Under the pieces are notes generated by a model, which saw nothing but the letters and a program-made list of their open reading frames with translations, was not told the DNA's origin and ran no database searches. Positions 44,956 to 54,900 of a stretch of DNA of 64,000 nucleotides are shown piece by piece. A program made the position numbers and the translations under genes. Source of the stretch: Myxacorys californica WJT36-NPBG1 (lineage in GTDB: Bacteria; Cyanobacteriota; Cyanobacteriia; Leptolyngbyales; Leptolyngbyaceae); NCBI GenBank assembly GCA_019359315.1, contig JAHHHO010000016.1:1-64000 (forward strand), in the 5' to 3' direction. Position 1 is the first letter of the stretch, and every line of letters begins with the position of its first letter.

Positions 44956-47670
44956 CTAGGATTGTTTTCGCTCGATCGTCTCAACGCGGAACCGCTCGAC
45001 GGAGGTCAGCAGGTCGCGGGCCACCCCAACAAGACCCTGTAGCGACCCCGACACCCGCTGTGCTTCCTGAGATGTTTCTTGAGCAGTCAGTTCTACCGAT
45101 TGCATCACCTGAGACACGGCTCGTGACGTTTCCGTCTGCTCTACCGTATCAGCAGTAATAGAACGGACAAGGGTGTCAATCACGCTAGAGACCTGAATAA
45201 TGTCTTCTAGCGATCGCTTGGCTTGTTCTGCTAGTCGAGTTCCCTCAATCACCTGTTGGGTTCCTTCTTCCATCGCCGTCATCACCGACCCGGTTTCTCC
45301 CTGAATCTGCAACACAATCTGTTCGATTTCTTTGGAGGCCTTAGCGGCGCGGTCAGCCAGTTGACGCACTTCATCGGCGACGATTGCAAAGCCTCGTCCC
45401 GCTTCTCCAGCTCGTGCCGCTTCGATACTGGCATTGAGTGCCAAGAGATTGGTTCGGGAGGCAATTTGCGAGATCAATGCCACGATTTTAGAGATCTCTT
45501 GAGAGGACTCCGCTAGACGCTTCACCTTTCGAGTCGTTTCAGCCACCGTTTCACGGATTTCTAAAATACCCGCTACAGTGCGTTCTACGGCTTCACCCCC
45601 CTTAAGAGCAGTTGAGGAAGCGGTTCGAGCGACTTCTTCTGCCTCACGAGCGCTTTCCGCCACCCGTTGAATAGAGTCTGTCATCACTTGAACAGAATTC
45701 AAAGTCACCGCCAGTTCTTCCGCTTGTCTCAACGCATCAGAAGACAAACTCCGAGCAAATGTTTCATTCTCCGTCGAACTCTTGCTGACTTGACGGGCAG
45801 CTTGCTTCACCTGTTGCACAATTTCACGAAGGTTCTGAATGGTTAAATTAAACGAATCTGCTACTGCACCTAAAACATCGGCAGTAACTTCCGCCTGAAC
45901 CGTCAGATCACCTCGTGCAGCGCCTTCTACATCATCTAGCAAGCGAATGACTTGACGCTGCAAGTCTTCTTTAGCTTGCTCTTGTTCCTCTGCCTTGCGC
46001 TGGGCTTCACTGGTCGTGGTTAAAATGACCCGCGCCATCTGGTTAAACTCAGTTGCCAGCCCGCCCAATTCATCTTCTGAATAAACTGTCGCCCGAGCAT
46101 TAAAGTTTCCTTGGCAGACCGATTCAAACTGACTCTTAAGATCATGCGTCGATCGCTTCATTTGCCTAGCCGTCACCTGTCCAACCGCTAAGGCAGTGCC
46201 GCCTGCACACACTCCCCCTGCCAGTGCCATCAAAATTCCAGTGGTTCGGAGCTGTGAAACCACCGCCGTATTATTTTGCTGAGTAGCAGAATTTGCCGAA
46301 ACAAAACTAACGGCTGCAACAGCAACGGCTGAAACTATTCCCGATGCCAGAGCAGTAATAATTTGCTTAGAGGCAAACGAAGCATTTTCTAACGGAGCTA
46401 ACCAACCTTGTTCAACTGTAGGAGTGGGTTCACTCGTCTGATGTTCCAATTGAGTAAAGCTTGGAATCTGTTCGCTAGTACTCGCAATATTAAAAAGTTC
46501 ATCTTCTCGAATTGTGGAAGAACGCTCATCCTCTCCAAAATCAATATTTGCTCCCTCGGGAGAGGTAGCAATGCTGCTAGAAAACCCAAATCCACTGCTG
46601 ACAGAGGGACTCGTAAAGCCAGCAGAATCTTCAGACAAGTCAAAGTCAGACAGGTTGCGTATGTCATCAAAATCGTCAAAATCATCAAGGAAGCCTGTGT
46701 TGCCTTGATTTTGATCTAGATGCGGCGCAGAGCTGCCACCATTCCTACTACCCGAATTGCTGTAAAACGCGCCGAGGTGATTCTGCCCAACAGATGCGTC
46801 AGATTCAGAGCTATTAGGTTCATCATAGAAGTCAGGACCTCCCATAAACAAAGTGTCTTCACCCATCGTTCGCGGGTTGAAATTCATGCCGTTGGAGGAA
46901 GGAGCTTCAGGCGGTTGAGAATGGTTAAATGCGTCGGCTTGCGGTGTAAAAGATTGAAAGTCGGCGCGATCGTCTTCCTCTTCAACTGCAAAAATACTAT
47001 CAAACTCTTCTAAGACCGTTGCAGCGCCGTTGCTATTATGAGCGGCGTGAATCGAATCCCCATCAAACGAGAACTGGTCCGCCTTCCCATAAGTTACGTT
47101 CGCCTCAGAGATCTGAGCAGAGGAATTTAGGGCGAACGGATCATCTATTGCTTCAGATTCTGTTGGCGTCTTTTCATTGTGATGGGAAAATGGATCGGCA
47201 AAAGGAGATTCGCTAAATAGAGCAGACTCCTCCGACTCAAACGGGAGGTCGTCCAATACAAAATTCTCGTTTAGAAAACTAGACTTTGAGAAAGCGTTGT
47301 CCGACGCTGTTGCAAGGTGATCGAATGCATCATGATCTGTTTCCAGATCACTATTGGAGTTATCGGACAGATCAAAGTCATCGGATAGATCATCGGTGAA
47401 TTGACCCGCATAGGCTAAACCACTGTTGGCATAGTCTACAAATTCCGGATCGGACGTCAGAGCTAACACAGACTGGTACTGCTCTTGTGCCACCTTATAT
47501 TGCTGAAGACCATAGCAGTAGATATGCCCGCACAATAGCCGCGCGCTTGGTTCTTGTGGATAGTCGTTGACCAAGCGATCGACGAGTTGAGCAGCCTCTT
47601 GATACTTGCCCTGCATATAGGCGCGTTCTGCCTGTTGATACTCTTGGGCAAATTCAGTCTCTCGTGCCAT
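44956..47670 (-). CDS. hmpD: methyl-accepting chemotaxis protein with TPR-like N-terminus
   Basis: A protein of 904 residues. Start ATG 47670 follows a perfect GGAGGAGG site; the frame to 47703 is not needed. Residues 1-75 look like tetratricopeptide helices ([20 protein letters not shown]). An acidic Asp/Ser/Phe-rich linker (about 85-410) follows, then two hydrophobic spans (about 435-510), HAMP regions ([20 protein letters not shown]), and the MCP signalling hairpin. The hairpin tip reads [20 protein letters not shown], then [20 protein letters not shown]. It corresponds to HmpD/PilJ/TaxD1, feeding CheA through CheW. With almost no periplasmic loop it probably senses something inside the cell or membrane. 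Confidence 0.92.
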   Translation of the reverse strand: MARETEFAQEYQQAERAYMQGKYQEAAQLVDRLVNDYPQEPSARLLCGHIYCYGLQQYKVAQEQYQSVLALTSDPEFVDYANSGLAYAGQFTDDLSDDFDLSDNSNSDLETDHDAFDHLATASDNAFSKSSFLNENFVLDDLPFESEESALFSESPFADPFSHHNEKTPTESEAIDDPFALNSSAQISEANVTYGKADQFSFDGDSIHAAHNSNGAATVLEEFDSIFAVEEEDDRADFQSFTPQADAFNHSQPPEAPSSNGMNFNPRTMGEDTLFMGGPDFYDEPNSSESDASVGQNHLGAFYSNSGSRNGGSSAPHLDQNQGNTGFLDDFDDFDDIRNLSDFDLSEDSAGFTSPSVSSGFGFSSSIATSPEGANIDFGEDERSSTIREDELFNIASTSEQIPSFTQLEHQTSEPTPTVEQGWLAPLENASFASKQIITALASGIVSAVAVAAVSFVSANSATQQNNTAVVSQLRTTGILMALAGGVCAGGTALAVGQVTARQMKRSTHDLKSQFESVCQGNFNARATVYSEDELGGLATEFNQMARVILTTTSEAQRKAEEQEQAKEDLQRQVIRLLDDVEGAARGDLTVQAEVTADVLGAVADSFNLTIQNLREIVQQVKQAARQVSKSSTENETFARSLSSDALRQAEELAVTLNSVQVMTDSIQRVAESAREAEEVARTASSTALKGGEAVERTVAGILEIRETVAETTRKVKRLAESSQEISKIVALISQIASRTNLLALNASIEAARAGEAGRGFAIVADEVRQLADRAAKASKEIEQIVLQIQGETGSVMTAMEEGTQQVIEGTRLAEQAKRSLEDIIQVSSVIDTLVRSITADTVEQTETSRAVSQVMQSVELTAQETSQEAQRVSGSLQGLVGVARDLLTSVERFRVETIERKQS

Positions 47671-47979
47671 GTGCCTCCTCCTGCATGTACGCCGTTGTGC
47701 CAAAAGCTTGGCTACAAAGATTTAATAAATTACAGAGCAATTTTGAAAAAATGAGCAGTGAGTGTAAAGTGAGAATGATACATCTGAATAAGAATCAGTG
47801 AGCGCTGCGTCTGTCGAAAAAACAATTCTCCAGAGAGCTGGAAATAAGAGTTTGACCTCAAGTGGAATAGAAATCCACCGACTTGAACGCAATTATCCTT
47901 AAGACAGCATTCCCAGGTTTCTGGAGAAAGCGATGATTAAGCTTGATTCTACGAAGAGTTTTTGATTTTAGAGCAATTC

Positions 47980-48510
47980 TCATGCTGCCCACCGCGCCGA
48001 GCGCAAAATAGCAACTTGATCTAGCAACCGCAAAAATTGTTTGTTCGCCTCATTCATCACCCATTCCCCTCGAAGAAAGGGTGAGACACTATCCGGTACT
48101 GCGGTTGGTAGTTGTACATTCTCAACATCAAGCCATTCCATTCCAACAATGCGATCGACGGCTAAACCGAGCATAATATCTTGATCTTCGATCGCGATGA
48201 CAGAAATCTCAGGCTTGTCCGTGTTCAACGGAACGGCATCGCCTAGAAATTGACCTAAATCTGCCACCCATACGACCCGTCCACGAACATTTAAGGTTCC
48301 GAGTAGGAGAGGCGAAACGTTGGGAACAGGGGTAATGCGATCGGGAGATGGAGAAAGCACCTCTCGAATTCCGGTAGCAGGCAACGCAAATTCAGTTCCT
48401 GAAGAGGTATAAAATCGTAAATGTAATTCTCCCTCTGGACTTTCAAGTTCCTGAAATTCGGGTGCTTGATCTTGCCCTCTACCCGTTAAGAAATCTGGAT
48501 TTCCGACCAT
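47980..48510 (-). CDS. hmpC: CheW-like adaptor
   Basis: A protein of 176 residues from ATG 48510; the longer frame to 48615 would run into the CheY gene. A single CheW/PilI domain is visible (LHLRFYTSSGTEFALPATGI, NVSPLLLGTLNVRGRVVWVA, DLGQFLGDAVPLN, AVDRIVGMEWLDVENVQLP). It links the MCP array to the CheA hybrid. It lies 11 bases after the CheY gene, so the two are translated from one message. The gap to the MCP gene (47671-47979) shows no gene. Confidence 0.92.
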   Translation of the reverse strand: MVGNPDFLTGRGQDQAPEFQELESPEGELHLRFYTSSGTEFALPATGIREVLSPSPDRITPVPNVSPLLLGTLNVRGRVVWVADLGQFLGDAVPLNTDKPEISVIAIEDQDIMLGLAVDRIVGMEWLDVENVQLPTAVPDSVSPFLRGEWVMNEANKQFLRLLDQVAILRSARWAA

Positions 48511-48521
48511 CACACCTGTCT

Positions 48522-48887
48522 TTAACCTCGCAACAACTGCTTGACTGTGCCGACTAGCTCGGTCGGCTGAAAGGGTTTTGCAATATAGGCGTCTGCGCCT
48601 TGCTTCATGCCCCAATAGCGATCGAACTCTTCACCTTTTGAGGAACACATCACGACAGGGACTCCCTGAGTTTTGGGGTCTGCCTTGAGTCGTCGACACA
48701 CCTCATACCCGTTCATGCGGGGCATCACGATGTCCAGTACCACTAAATCAGGGCACTTTCCTTGAATGTGTTCCAACGCTTCAACTCCATCAGCGGCGAC
48801 GGTCACTGTTAATCCACTGCCTTTCAGCAGATCCGTAATCATTTCCCGTTGCGTGACGCTGTCTTCCACGACCAGAACTGTACTCAT
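48522..48887 (-). CDS. hmpB: CheY-like response regulator
   Basis: A 121-residue single REC domain. The acidic pair is EDS, the phospho-acceptor is Asp52 (LVVLDIVMPRMNGYE), the switch is CSSKGEEFD and the conserved lysine is in AYIAKPF. There is no output domain, so it acts by binding, as PilH/HmpB does in type IV pilus chemotaxis systems. It is second in the operon, between the PatA-type regulator and CheW. Confidence 0.92.
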   Translation of the reverse strand: MSTVLVVEDSVTQREMITDLLKGSGLTVTVAADGVEALEHIQGKCPDLVVLDIVMPRMNGYEVCRRLKADPKTQGVPVVMCSSKGEEFDRYWGMKQGADAYIAKPFQPTELVGTVKQLLRG

Positions 48888-49024
48888 AACCCCTTACCTG
48901 CTTGCTGGCTGAACCGATGCCGGGAGAAATTGACTCTAGTAAACCGAAACGTCGTAACCTTAACGTACCCTCGAACACCCACTTAATCTGACATCTGTAA
49001 AAAAGAACTTTGTGCAGTCTTGCT

Positions 49025-50278
49025 TTAGGTGATATTTAATTTAAGTTCTTCTAGATCGTGAGTGGCTGGATGATGTGGATCAGGGGGTTCCGGTTGCCCT
49101 TGTCCGACATATTTCTCTACTAGCATCAAAAGTTCGCTCTTCCCAAACGGTTTTGTTAAATAGTCGATTGCGCCTACCATGCGGGCTTTAACCCGATCGA
49201 TAAAGCCATCTTTGCCCGTTAGCATGACAATTGGTGTTTGTCGAAATGCGGTGGACTGATGCAACATAGCACAGAGTTCATATCCATCTAATTCAGGCAT
49301 TGATATATCACACAAAATAAGATCGGGCTTGAGTTGAAATACGAGACTTAGCGCTTTTAGAGGATCATCAATGGTACTGACTTCATATCCGTGCTGATCG
49401 AGAATATACTCGACTGCTTTGCGAACGGTGGCTCCATCGTCAATACACACAACTCGTGGAACTCGAGCCGCCCGCCGCCCACCTAGAGAAGGGCGATTTG
49501 CTCCAGATTCTTCAGATGAAGGGTGCGTTAGCTGCAACCATCCCCGTTGCACATAGGGATAGATTGCCCTTGCGACTGTTAAAATATCGCGGTTTAGGTA
49601 ACGTGCAATTTTGCGAAGAGAGGTTTGCCCGTTGGCATAGCGATCGAGAGTCTGAAAAGTGGTTTCTGGCAGCGCTTCTCGCAGCAGAACAGCATTAGCA
49701 ACTACTGGGCATTGATCTGGCGACTGCAGATGGGGCTGTAGCTGCTTCCATTCCTGCACTTGCTTGATGATGTTTGTGAGTAATGGCGCAATTTCTAAAG
49801 TAGTTAGTTGAGGGGTTAACGGCGTGCCTAATTCAAACGTGAATGATCCTTGGGGCAAGCTCAACAAGTCAAACAGAGTTTCATGAACCATGTTTTGAAG
49901 AATGCTGCGTCCCTGGGCAGGAGTGAGGAGATGGGCTTCTAACAGGGACCACAGGTAACCATATTCAGGAGTGTTGAACGGCGCGATCGCAGAAGCAACC
50001 GCCCGATTGAGCGTCGTTTCTGCCTTATAACGGCGTAAATAGTCTCTGAGGCGCGACAGATCACTTTCTGTCTCACCAGCATAAATTATTTGTCCATTGA
50101 GAAAAAATATGAACCAGGAAGGAGTGGACTGAGGCAGCCGAATGTCTGGAGATACCAGCCCGCCGAAACTAGAACTGCAAGTTGGATATCCCTGCACAAA
50201 TAGTTCACCTGTACGCTGACCGAGTTCGATCAGTTGGAGGATACTACGAATATCAATCTCACTCAACTGTCCCTGCAT
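49025..50278 (-). CDS. hmpA: PatA-type response regulator (DUF4388 plus REC)
   Basis: A protein of 417 residues. The N-terminal PatA/DUF4388 domain (MQGQLSEIDIRSILQLIELG, then QRTGELFVQG) and a helical middle part are followed by a C-terminal REC domain (about 270-390) with phospho-acceptor in LILCDISMPELDGYE and MLTGKDGFIDR. PatA governs heterocyst pattern in Anabaena. Paralogues head the cyanobacterial pil/hmp/tax chemotaxis operons (PilG/TaxP1/HmpA type), which is the context here. It is the first gene of the operon, divergent from hmpF. Confidence 0.88.
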   Translation of the reverse strand: MQGQLSEIDIRSILQLIELGQRTGELFVQGYPTCSSSFGGLVSPDIRLPQSTPSWFIFFLNGQIIYAGETESDLSRLRDYLRRYKAETTLNRAVASAIAPFNTPEYGYLWSLLEAHLLTPAQGRSILQNMVHETLFDLLSLPQGSFTFELGTPLTPQLTTLEIAPLLTNIIKQVQEWKQLQPHLQSPDQCPVVANAVLLREALPETTFQTLDRYANGQTSLRKIARYLNRDILTVARAIYPYVQRGWLQLTHPSSEESGANRPSLGGRRAARVPRVVCIDDGATVRKAVEYILDQHGYEVSTIDDPLKALSLVFQLKPDLILCDISMPELDGYELCAMLHQSTAFRQTPIVMLTGKDGFIDRVKARMVGAIDYLTKPFGKSELLMLVEKYVGQGQPEPPDPHHPATHDLEELKLNIT

Positions 50279-50943
50279 TTAGTTCAACCATTTTCTAGAA
50301 CGTAGATTTGCACTCAACACGATGTTGCTCTTGAAGGAATTACGTTTTTCAAACTGACTCGACTAGTTTTTTGTAGCATTGGCCTTAGCCGTTCATCATG
50401 CCAACCTAGAAACGGTGCAACGCTAAAGTCGCATCATCGATTTTCCCTAAAAATAGAAATTAGGAATGGACGCTCAGCAGGAACCTAATTGCCCAAACAT
50501 TGTATCCACTAAATTGATTAAAATGACAAACTTTACTTAGGTTTGCTGAATACCTCAGAAATTATTACTAAAGAACAAGTGAAGAATTAGGGCTAAAGAT
50601 CAAATCCCATTTAATAGTTTGGTGGGAACAGCGATCGTAACAATCCAAAACTCGCCACCTCGACTCAGCAATCGGTCAATGTATCTATCTAAACTCAGTA
50701 AAGCGATTGGAATGGGACAAGCCTGGGCATACTTTGAGGAGAAGGACTTTGCCCAACCCATCGATTGCACTTTACAAGCCGTTGAATTGCAAGCCGTTGA
50801 ATTAAGTTACAACGTGCAGCTTCTTAATCGACAGTAAGAATGATGTCGTCAGCAGAAGCTTTAAAGCGTCTGAGCGGATTGAACAGAATTTGGGCAAACT
50901 ACATCTCTAGGATTGAGCGTAGACACGGAAGAGGACTATCAGC
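50279..50943. other. divergent promoter region between the chemotaxis operon and hmpF
   Basis: 665 bases with no supported gene. Two direct copies of CAAGCCGTTGAATT lie at about 50776 and 50791 inside an unconvincing 72-codon frame. Both motility promoters should be here; in Nostoc these genes are under hormogonium sigma factors, but I cannot name a motif. Confidence 0.45.
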
Positions 50944-52698
50944 GTGCTGTATCTAGCAGAAGTCATCCAGAAGAAAGGCGGGATCATGGGTGGTGGCAAG
51001 TGCGAGTTGAAGCTACTTGCTTGCCAACGAACGGAACAAAATTGGTCTGCGGTTTCTGGCGATGAGTCAGTCCAAACGGAGGAGGCAAATCGCTATGGCT
51101 CTGGAACATTGCTGCTAGTTGATTTAACTGGAAGTAAGCAAGTGCAGCGCATCCAGGAAGCGAGTCGTCCCTTAGTGAGCATTCTTCAGAACTTCTCGCG
51201 CTTGCAAGAGAAGTTTAAGACACAGGAAGAAGAGATTGAGCAGTGGAAGCAGTCATTGACATATCAAAGTCAAGAATTAAACCGTCGGGAAGTGGAAATG
51301 GAATCCCGGCAGGAACAACTTCAGCAGATGGAGTCGGACTTTGAGCACTTGGAGCAACAGCGTCAAGAGTTTGAGACAACGCGCCAAGAAATAATGGCGC
51401 AGCAAGAAGAGATGGAGCGCCAACGTCAAGAGATGCAAGGCGCGTGGGATCAGCTGCAAGGGCAAAAGCAGCAGCTTGAAGACCAACGAGCAGAGTTGTT
51501 GGGAGCATCAGTGTTAGACACCGAAAAAGCGCAGGTCATTCATCAACTTTTGGAGCAAATTTGTGATGGAAGTGCTTCTTCAGAGCAGATAAACATTCAC
51601 CTTCAGCAGCTTTATGAGATTCTGGGTCAGCAGCAAACTATTCTGACGCACCACTGGCACATGTTGGAGCAACACCAGCAAGCCTTGCACCAAAAGCAGG
51701 AAGAAACTGAGCAGCAGTCGCAAAGATTAGAGCAGCAGTGGCATGTTTGGCATCAAGCTCAGGAAGCAGTAGAGCAGGCGCGAACTGAGGCGAAGTCACA
51801 AGAATGGGTGCTGAACACTAAACAGGAGCACGCGCAATTTGTGAGTTCGCAAATTCAGCGCTCCAACGAGTTATACCAGCAACTAAGCCAAATAACCGCA
51901 GGAGGTACAGTCAATGAGACAGCCCAAGTGGATCTAAATGCTCTAGAAACTATGCCTTTGCAGAACCTGCAAGCGATCGCTAAAACGCTACAGAAAGAGT
52001 TTGATCAGTCTTCTCAATTTGTTCACGGGCAGGAAGAGGAACTTGATCTCAAAGAAAAGGAACTTGAAGCCCTCAGAGCAAAAATTCAGCAGGTGAGTGA
52101 GTTCGATCGCATGAGCTTAGAGGCTGAATTGGCCGATGAGCAAGATGCCTATCAGTTTCTCAATCAAACGCTGGTTGGGCAGCGCCGTAGTCTTATCGAG
52201 AAAGAGACGATTTTACGTCAGCATAAAGCAGTCATCGCTAGAAGAACAGGTAAACCCGATCCAACGCTGGTCAATAGCGGCATTGATCTAAGTCCGATTT
52301 TGACGCAGATCGAGGCTCAGCGCCAACAGCAAGCAGATGAGCTAGAAACCGTCGAGGCTCAAATTGAGCAGATTCGCAGTGCTGTTCAGCAAGCGCAAGA
52401 GTATATGAATGCGCAAGCCGAGGAGCAAGATGCGAAACGTCATGAGTTGAGGCAACTTGAGGAGACACTTCAGGCTCAAAGAGCGTCCACCGCAGAGGTC
52501 GTTGGCAAAGTCTCGCTTTACCACGAGATGCTTCAACCGATTCAAGATGTGGTGGCAGGACTTCATCAATCCCTTGATGAGATCGCGGTGTTGCTTTCTC
52601 AACAGCAAGAAGTCGGTCACCATCATCAGCAAGGGATTGAGCAAATGAGACAGATGATTACAGATCTGACACAAAAGCCTGAGTTCGCGGCCGTTTAA
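50944..52698 (+). CDS. hmpF: HmpF-like coiled-coil motility protein
   Basis: A protein of 584 residues, GTG start (AGAGGA about ten bases before). The N-terminal MLYLAEVIQKKGGIMGGGKC, then ELKLLACQR, is the conserved HmpF head (about 1-90). The rest is almost pure coiled coil rich in Gln and Glu (about 90-560). In Nostoc punctiforme HmpF localises to cell poles/junctions with the pilus motors and is required for hormogonium motility and phototaxis. The divergent Hmp operon supports this. The last 23 codons and the following spacer are exactly duplicated in tandem downstream. Confidence 0.88.
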   Translation: MLYLAEVIQKKGGIMGGGKCELKLLACQRTEQNWSAVSGDESVQTEEANRYGSGTLLLVDLTGSKQVQRIQEASRPLVSILQNFSRLQEKFKTQEEEIEQWKQSLTYQSQELNRREVEMESRQEQLQQMESDFEHLEQQRQEFETTRQEIMAQQEEMERQRQEMQGAWDQLQGQKQQLEDQRAELLGASVLDTEKAQVIHQLLEQICDGSASSEQINIHLQQLYEILGQQQTILTHHWHMLEQHQQALHQKQEETEQQSQRLEQQWHVWHQAQEAVEQARTEAKSQEWVLNTKQEHAQFVSSQIQRSNELYQQLSQITAGGTVNETAQVDLNALETMPLQNLQAIAKTLQKEFDQSSQFVHGQEEELDLKEKELEALRAKIQQVSEFDRMSLEAELADEQDAYQFLNQTLVGQRRSLIEKETILRQHKAVIARRTGKPDPTLVNSGIDLSPILTQIEAQRQQQADELETVEAQIEQIRSAVQQAQEYMNAQAEEQDAKRHELRQLEETLQAQRASTAEVVGKVSLYHEMLQPIQDVVAGLHQSLDEIAVLLSQQQEVGHHHQQGIEQMRQMITDLTQKPEFAAV

Positions 52699-52854
52699 GA
52701 GATAGAGGCAATCAGTCCTGAATTTAATGCGATCGCTTCAATAAGGGATTGAGCAAATGAGACAGATGATTACAGATCTGACACAAAAGCCTGAGTTCGC
52801 GGCCGTTTAAGAGATAGAGGCAATCAGTCCTGAATTTAATGCGATCGCTTCAAT
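52631..52854. repeat. perfect 112-bp tandem duplication of the hmpF 3' end
   Basis: Units 52631-52742 and 52743-52854 appear identical base for base. Each starts AAGGGATTGAGCAAATGAGA and contains the stop codon of hmpF (first copy) or a pseudo-tail (second copy), plus a GCGATCGC site near its end. The lack of divergence argues for a recent event. Confidence 0.9.
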
Positions 52855-53121
52855 GGGGTAGCACTGATTTCAGCATTCATCGAACTTCTTGCAAAAGTGC
52901 TTATATTGGGATAGCCGCAGCCATTTGAGTTGGATCGTATACGATCCAACTCAAATGGCTGCGGCTTCAGTGTACAAAATACTTTGTTGATTTCGTGGTT
53001 AGCACTGAAACGATTGTGCAAACGACGCACTCAGAAACTGCTTTTTCATACAAGAACGATCGCGCGTCTCCTCAGAAGTGGGGCGGCGAATTGCAGGTAA
53101 CCCCTCTCCACTTACAAAATT
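52855..53121. other. intergenic region between convergent hmpF and GGDEF-EAL genes
   Basis: Apart from the 54-bp palindrome (52913-52966) I see nothing. The minus-strand frame 52836-53030 simply reads through the palindrome and is rejected. Confidence 0.5.
52913..52966. terminator. 54-bp perfect palindrome (cruciform/terminator)
   Basis: Two 27-base arms (left arm starts AGCCGCAGCCATTTGAGTTG) meet at GTA|TAC with no spacer. It lies where two convergent genes end. No T-run follows, so it would act by structure: transcript end, RNA stability, or cruciform. Confidence 0.6.
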
Positions 53122-54900
53122 TTAAGCGCTGACCAACTGAAAGCGACGATCGGCTTGTAGCAGTATTTTGACCTCAGCAATAGGAATAGCGGGGCTGTAG
53201 AGATAGCCTTGCATGACTTGGCAGCCCATCTCTTGAAGCACCAGCAGTTGCTTAACGGTTTCAACACCCTCAGCGACAACTTTCATCCTTAAACTTTTTG
53301 CCATGGCCACAATAGCGGTTGAGATCGCATTCGCTCCTTCACTTGTGGCTAAATGTTGAACAAAGGATCGATCAATCTTTAGCGTGTCAATCGGTAAAGA
53401 ATTTAGATAATTCAGCGATGAATATCCCGTGCCAAAGTCATCAATCGAAATCTCAATGCCTAGACTCTTCAGCTTCGACAAGATCGAGACAGTCGCTTTG
53501 ACGTCTTGCATCAGGCAAGTTTCCGTTAATTCCAGGACTAGAAGATGAGGATCAAGTCCTGTTTCGTCTAGAATGGCGGCGATGCGATCGACAAAGCCTT
53601 CCTGCTGAAACTGTCGCATTGAGAGATTAACTGACACTCTAAGGGGCACTGAGTTCCATTGCTGCCAAACCTTTGCATGCTGACACGCCGTTTTGAGTAC
53701 CCATTCTCCTAACGGAATAATTAATCCTAGTTCTTCGGCGATCGGAATGAACGTTGCAGGAGAAATCATACCCCGTCCAGGATGCTTCCAGCGCAGCAAC
53801 GATTCCATGCCAACAATTTCGCCCGTTTTGAGATTGACCTGGGGCTGATAATGCACCTGAAACTCGGCCCGCTCGATTGCTTTGGTCAAATCCATCTCAA
53901 TGAGGCGACGCTCCACTTCGAGTTCATCCATGCTGGATGTGTAGAAGCAATAGCTCTGCCCATGTTGTTTGCACCAATGACGGGCAGTTTCAGCTTGACT
54001 AATGAGATGTTCTGGATGTTGAGCCAGGTTTTGAGTCAGCGTGATCCCCAAGCTAATTTGAATGCAAACTTCTTGCCCGTTAATTTTGAAGGGGGACCCG
54101 ATCGAATTGATAATTTGCTGTGCTAACTCCGTGACTTCCGCTTCCTGAGGATTATGAGTCAGCACAATCCCGAATTCGTCACTGTTAAGACGAGCGAGCA
54201 GCCCATGAGAGTCGGCGAGTTTTGCTAAACGGTGCGCCACCATTTTTAGGAGAATGTCGCCAGTTGCATAACCAAAGCTGGCGTTAACCGAGCGAAATCG
54301 ATGAATGTTGAGACAGAAGATGGCGATCGCTCCATGGGCTTCTCTGAAAATTGCGCCGTTCTTGTTTTGAAACTTAGCAAGGCTAACCGGAGCTTGTTCT
54401 GAAGTCCAGCGCTGAATTTGCTGACAGAGCAAGCCACGACTCGGCAGACTCGTGAGTGGATCGAAAGTGGCTCCGCGTTGGAGGGCTTCGACGGCTTGGC
54501 GCTGTTCGTTCGCGTAAAGTTGAGCGATCGCAGTTCGTTTGGTCAGCCGAGATGCGATCGCGTCGAGCAACTCGGAGACCGAACACGGTTTTATCAAGTA
54601 GTCATCTGCACCTAAGTTCATTCCGTGCCTAATTTCTTGATGTTCGCATTTAGCGGTGAGAAAAATGACAGGAATTGCCGCTGTTGAGACGTGGCTACGA
54701 AGCTCCTCTAAAACGCCATACCCATCTAGTTCGGGCATGCGGATGTCACACAGAATCAAATCGGGCAAGTAAGCTTTTGCCTTACGAACTCCTGATGCAC
54801 CGTGCTCTGCACCCATCACCCGAAACCCTTCCAAATCTAATATTTCTAGAAGATTTGACCGGATTGTTTCATCGTCCTCGATCACCAAGATTGTTTTCAT
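53122..54900 (-). CDS. REC-GGDEF-EAL cyclic di-GMP response regulator
   Basis: A protein of 592 residues. The REC domain (phospho-acceptor Asp52 in LILCDIRMPELDGYG) is followed by a degenerate GGDEF domain (about 140-310) whose signature reads NSDEF, so it is probably not a cyclase. The EAL domain (about 325-585) keeps the phosphodiesterase residues: ESLLRWKHP (EAL variant ESL), NLSMRQF, ELTET, IDDFGTGYSSLNYL, KIDRSFV and VVAEGVET. It probably breaks down c-di-GMP when phosphorylated. Its position next to the Hmp locus fits control of pilus motility versus surface attachment, but no partner kinase is adjacent. Confidence 0.9.
   Translation of the reverse strand: MKTILVIEDDETIRSNLLEILDLEGFRVMGAEHGASGVRKAKAYLPDLILCDIRMPELDGYGVLEELRSHVSTAAIPVIFLTAKCEHQEIRHGMNLGADDYLIKPCSVSELLDAIASRLTKRTAIAQLYANEQRQAVEALQRGATFDPLTSLPSRGLLCQQIQRWTSEQAPVSLAKFQNKNGAIFREAHGAIAIFCLNIHRFRSVNASFGYATGDILLKMVAHRLAKLADSHGLLARLNSDEFGIVLTHNPQEAEVTELAQQIINSIGSPFKINGQEVCIQISLGITLTQNLAQHPEHLISQAETARHWCKQHGQSYCFYTSSMDELEVERRLIEMDLTKAIERAEFQVHYQPQVNLKTGEIVGMESLLRWKHPGRGMISPATFIPIAEELGLIIPLGEWVLKTACQHAKVWQQWNSVPLRVSVNLSMRQFQQEGFVDRIAAILDETGLDPHLLVLELTETCLMQDVKATVSILSKLKSLGIEISIDDFGTGYSSLNYLNSLPIDTLKIDRSFVQHLATSEGANAISTAIVAMAKSLRMKVVAEGVETVKQLLVLQEMGCQVMQGYLYSPAIPIAEVKILLQADRRFQLVSA

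Noticed and set aside
50619-50837. 72-codon frame before hmpF
   Set aside because: Contains a simple 15-bp duplication, has no family match, and sits in the divergent promoter region.
52836-53030. 64-codon minus-strand frame after hmpF
   Set aside because: It merely reads through the 54-bp palindrome.
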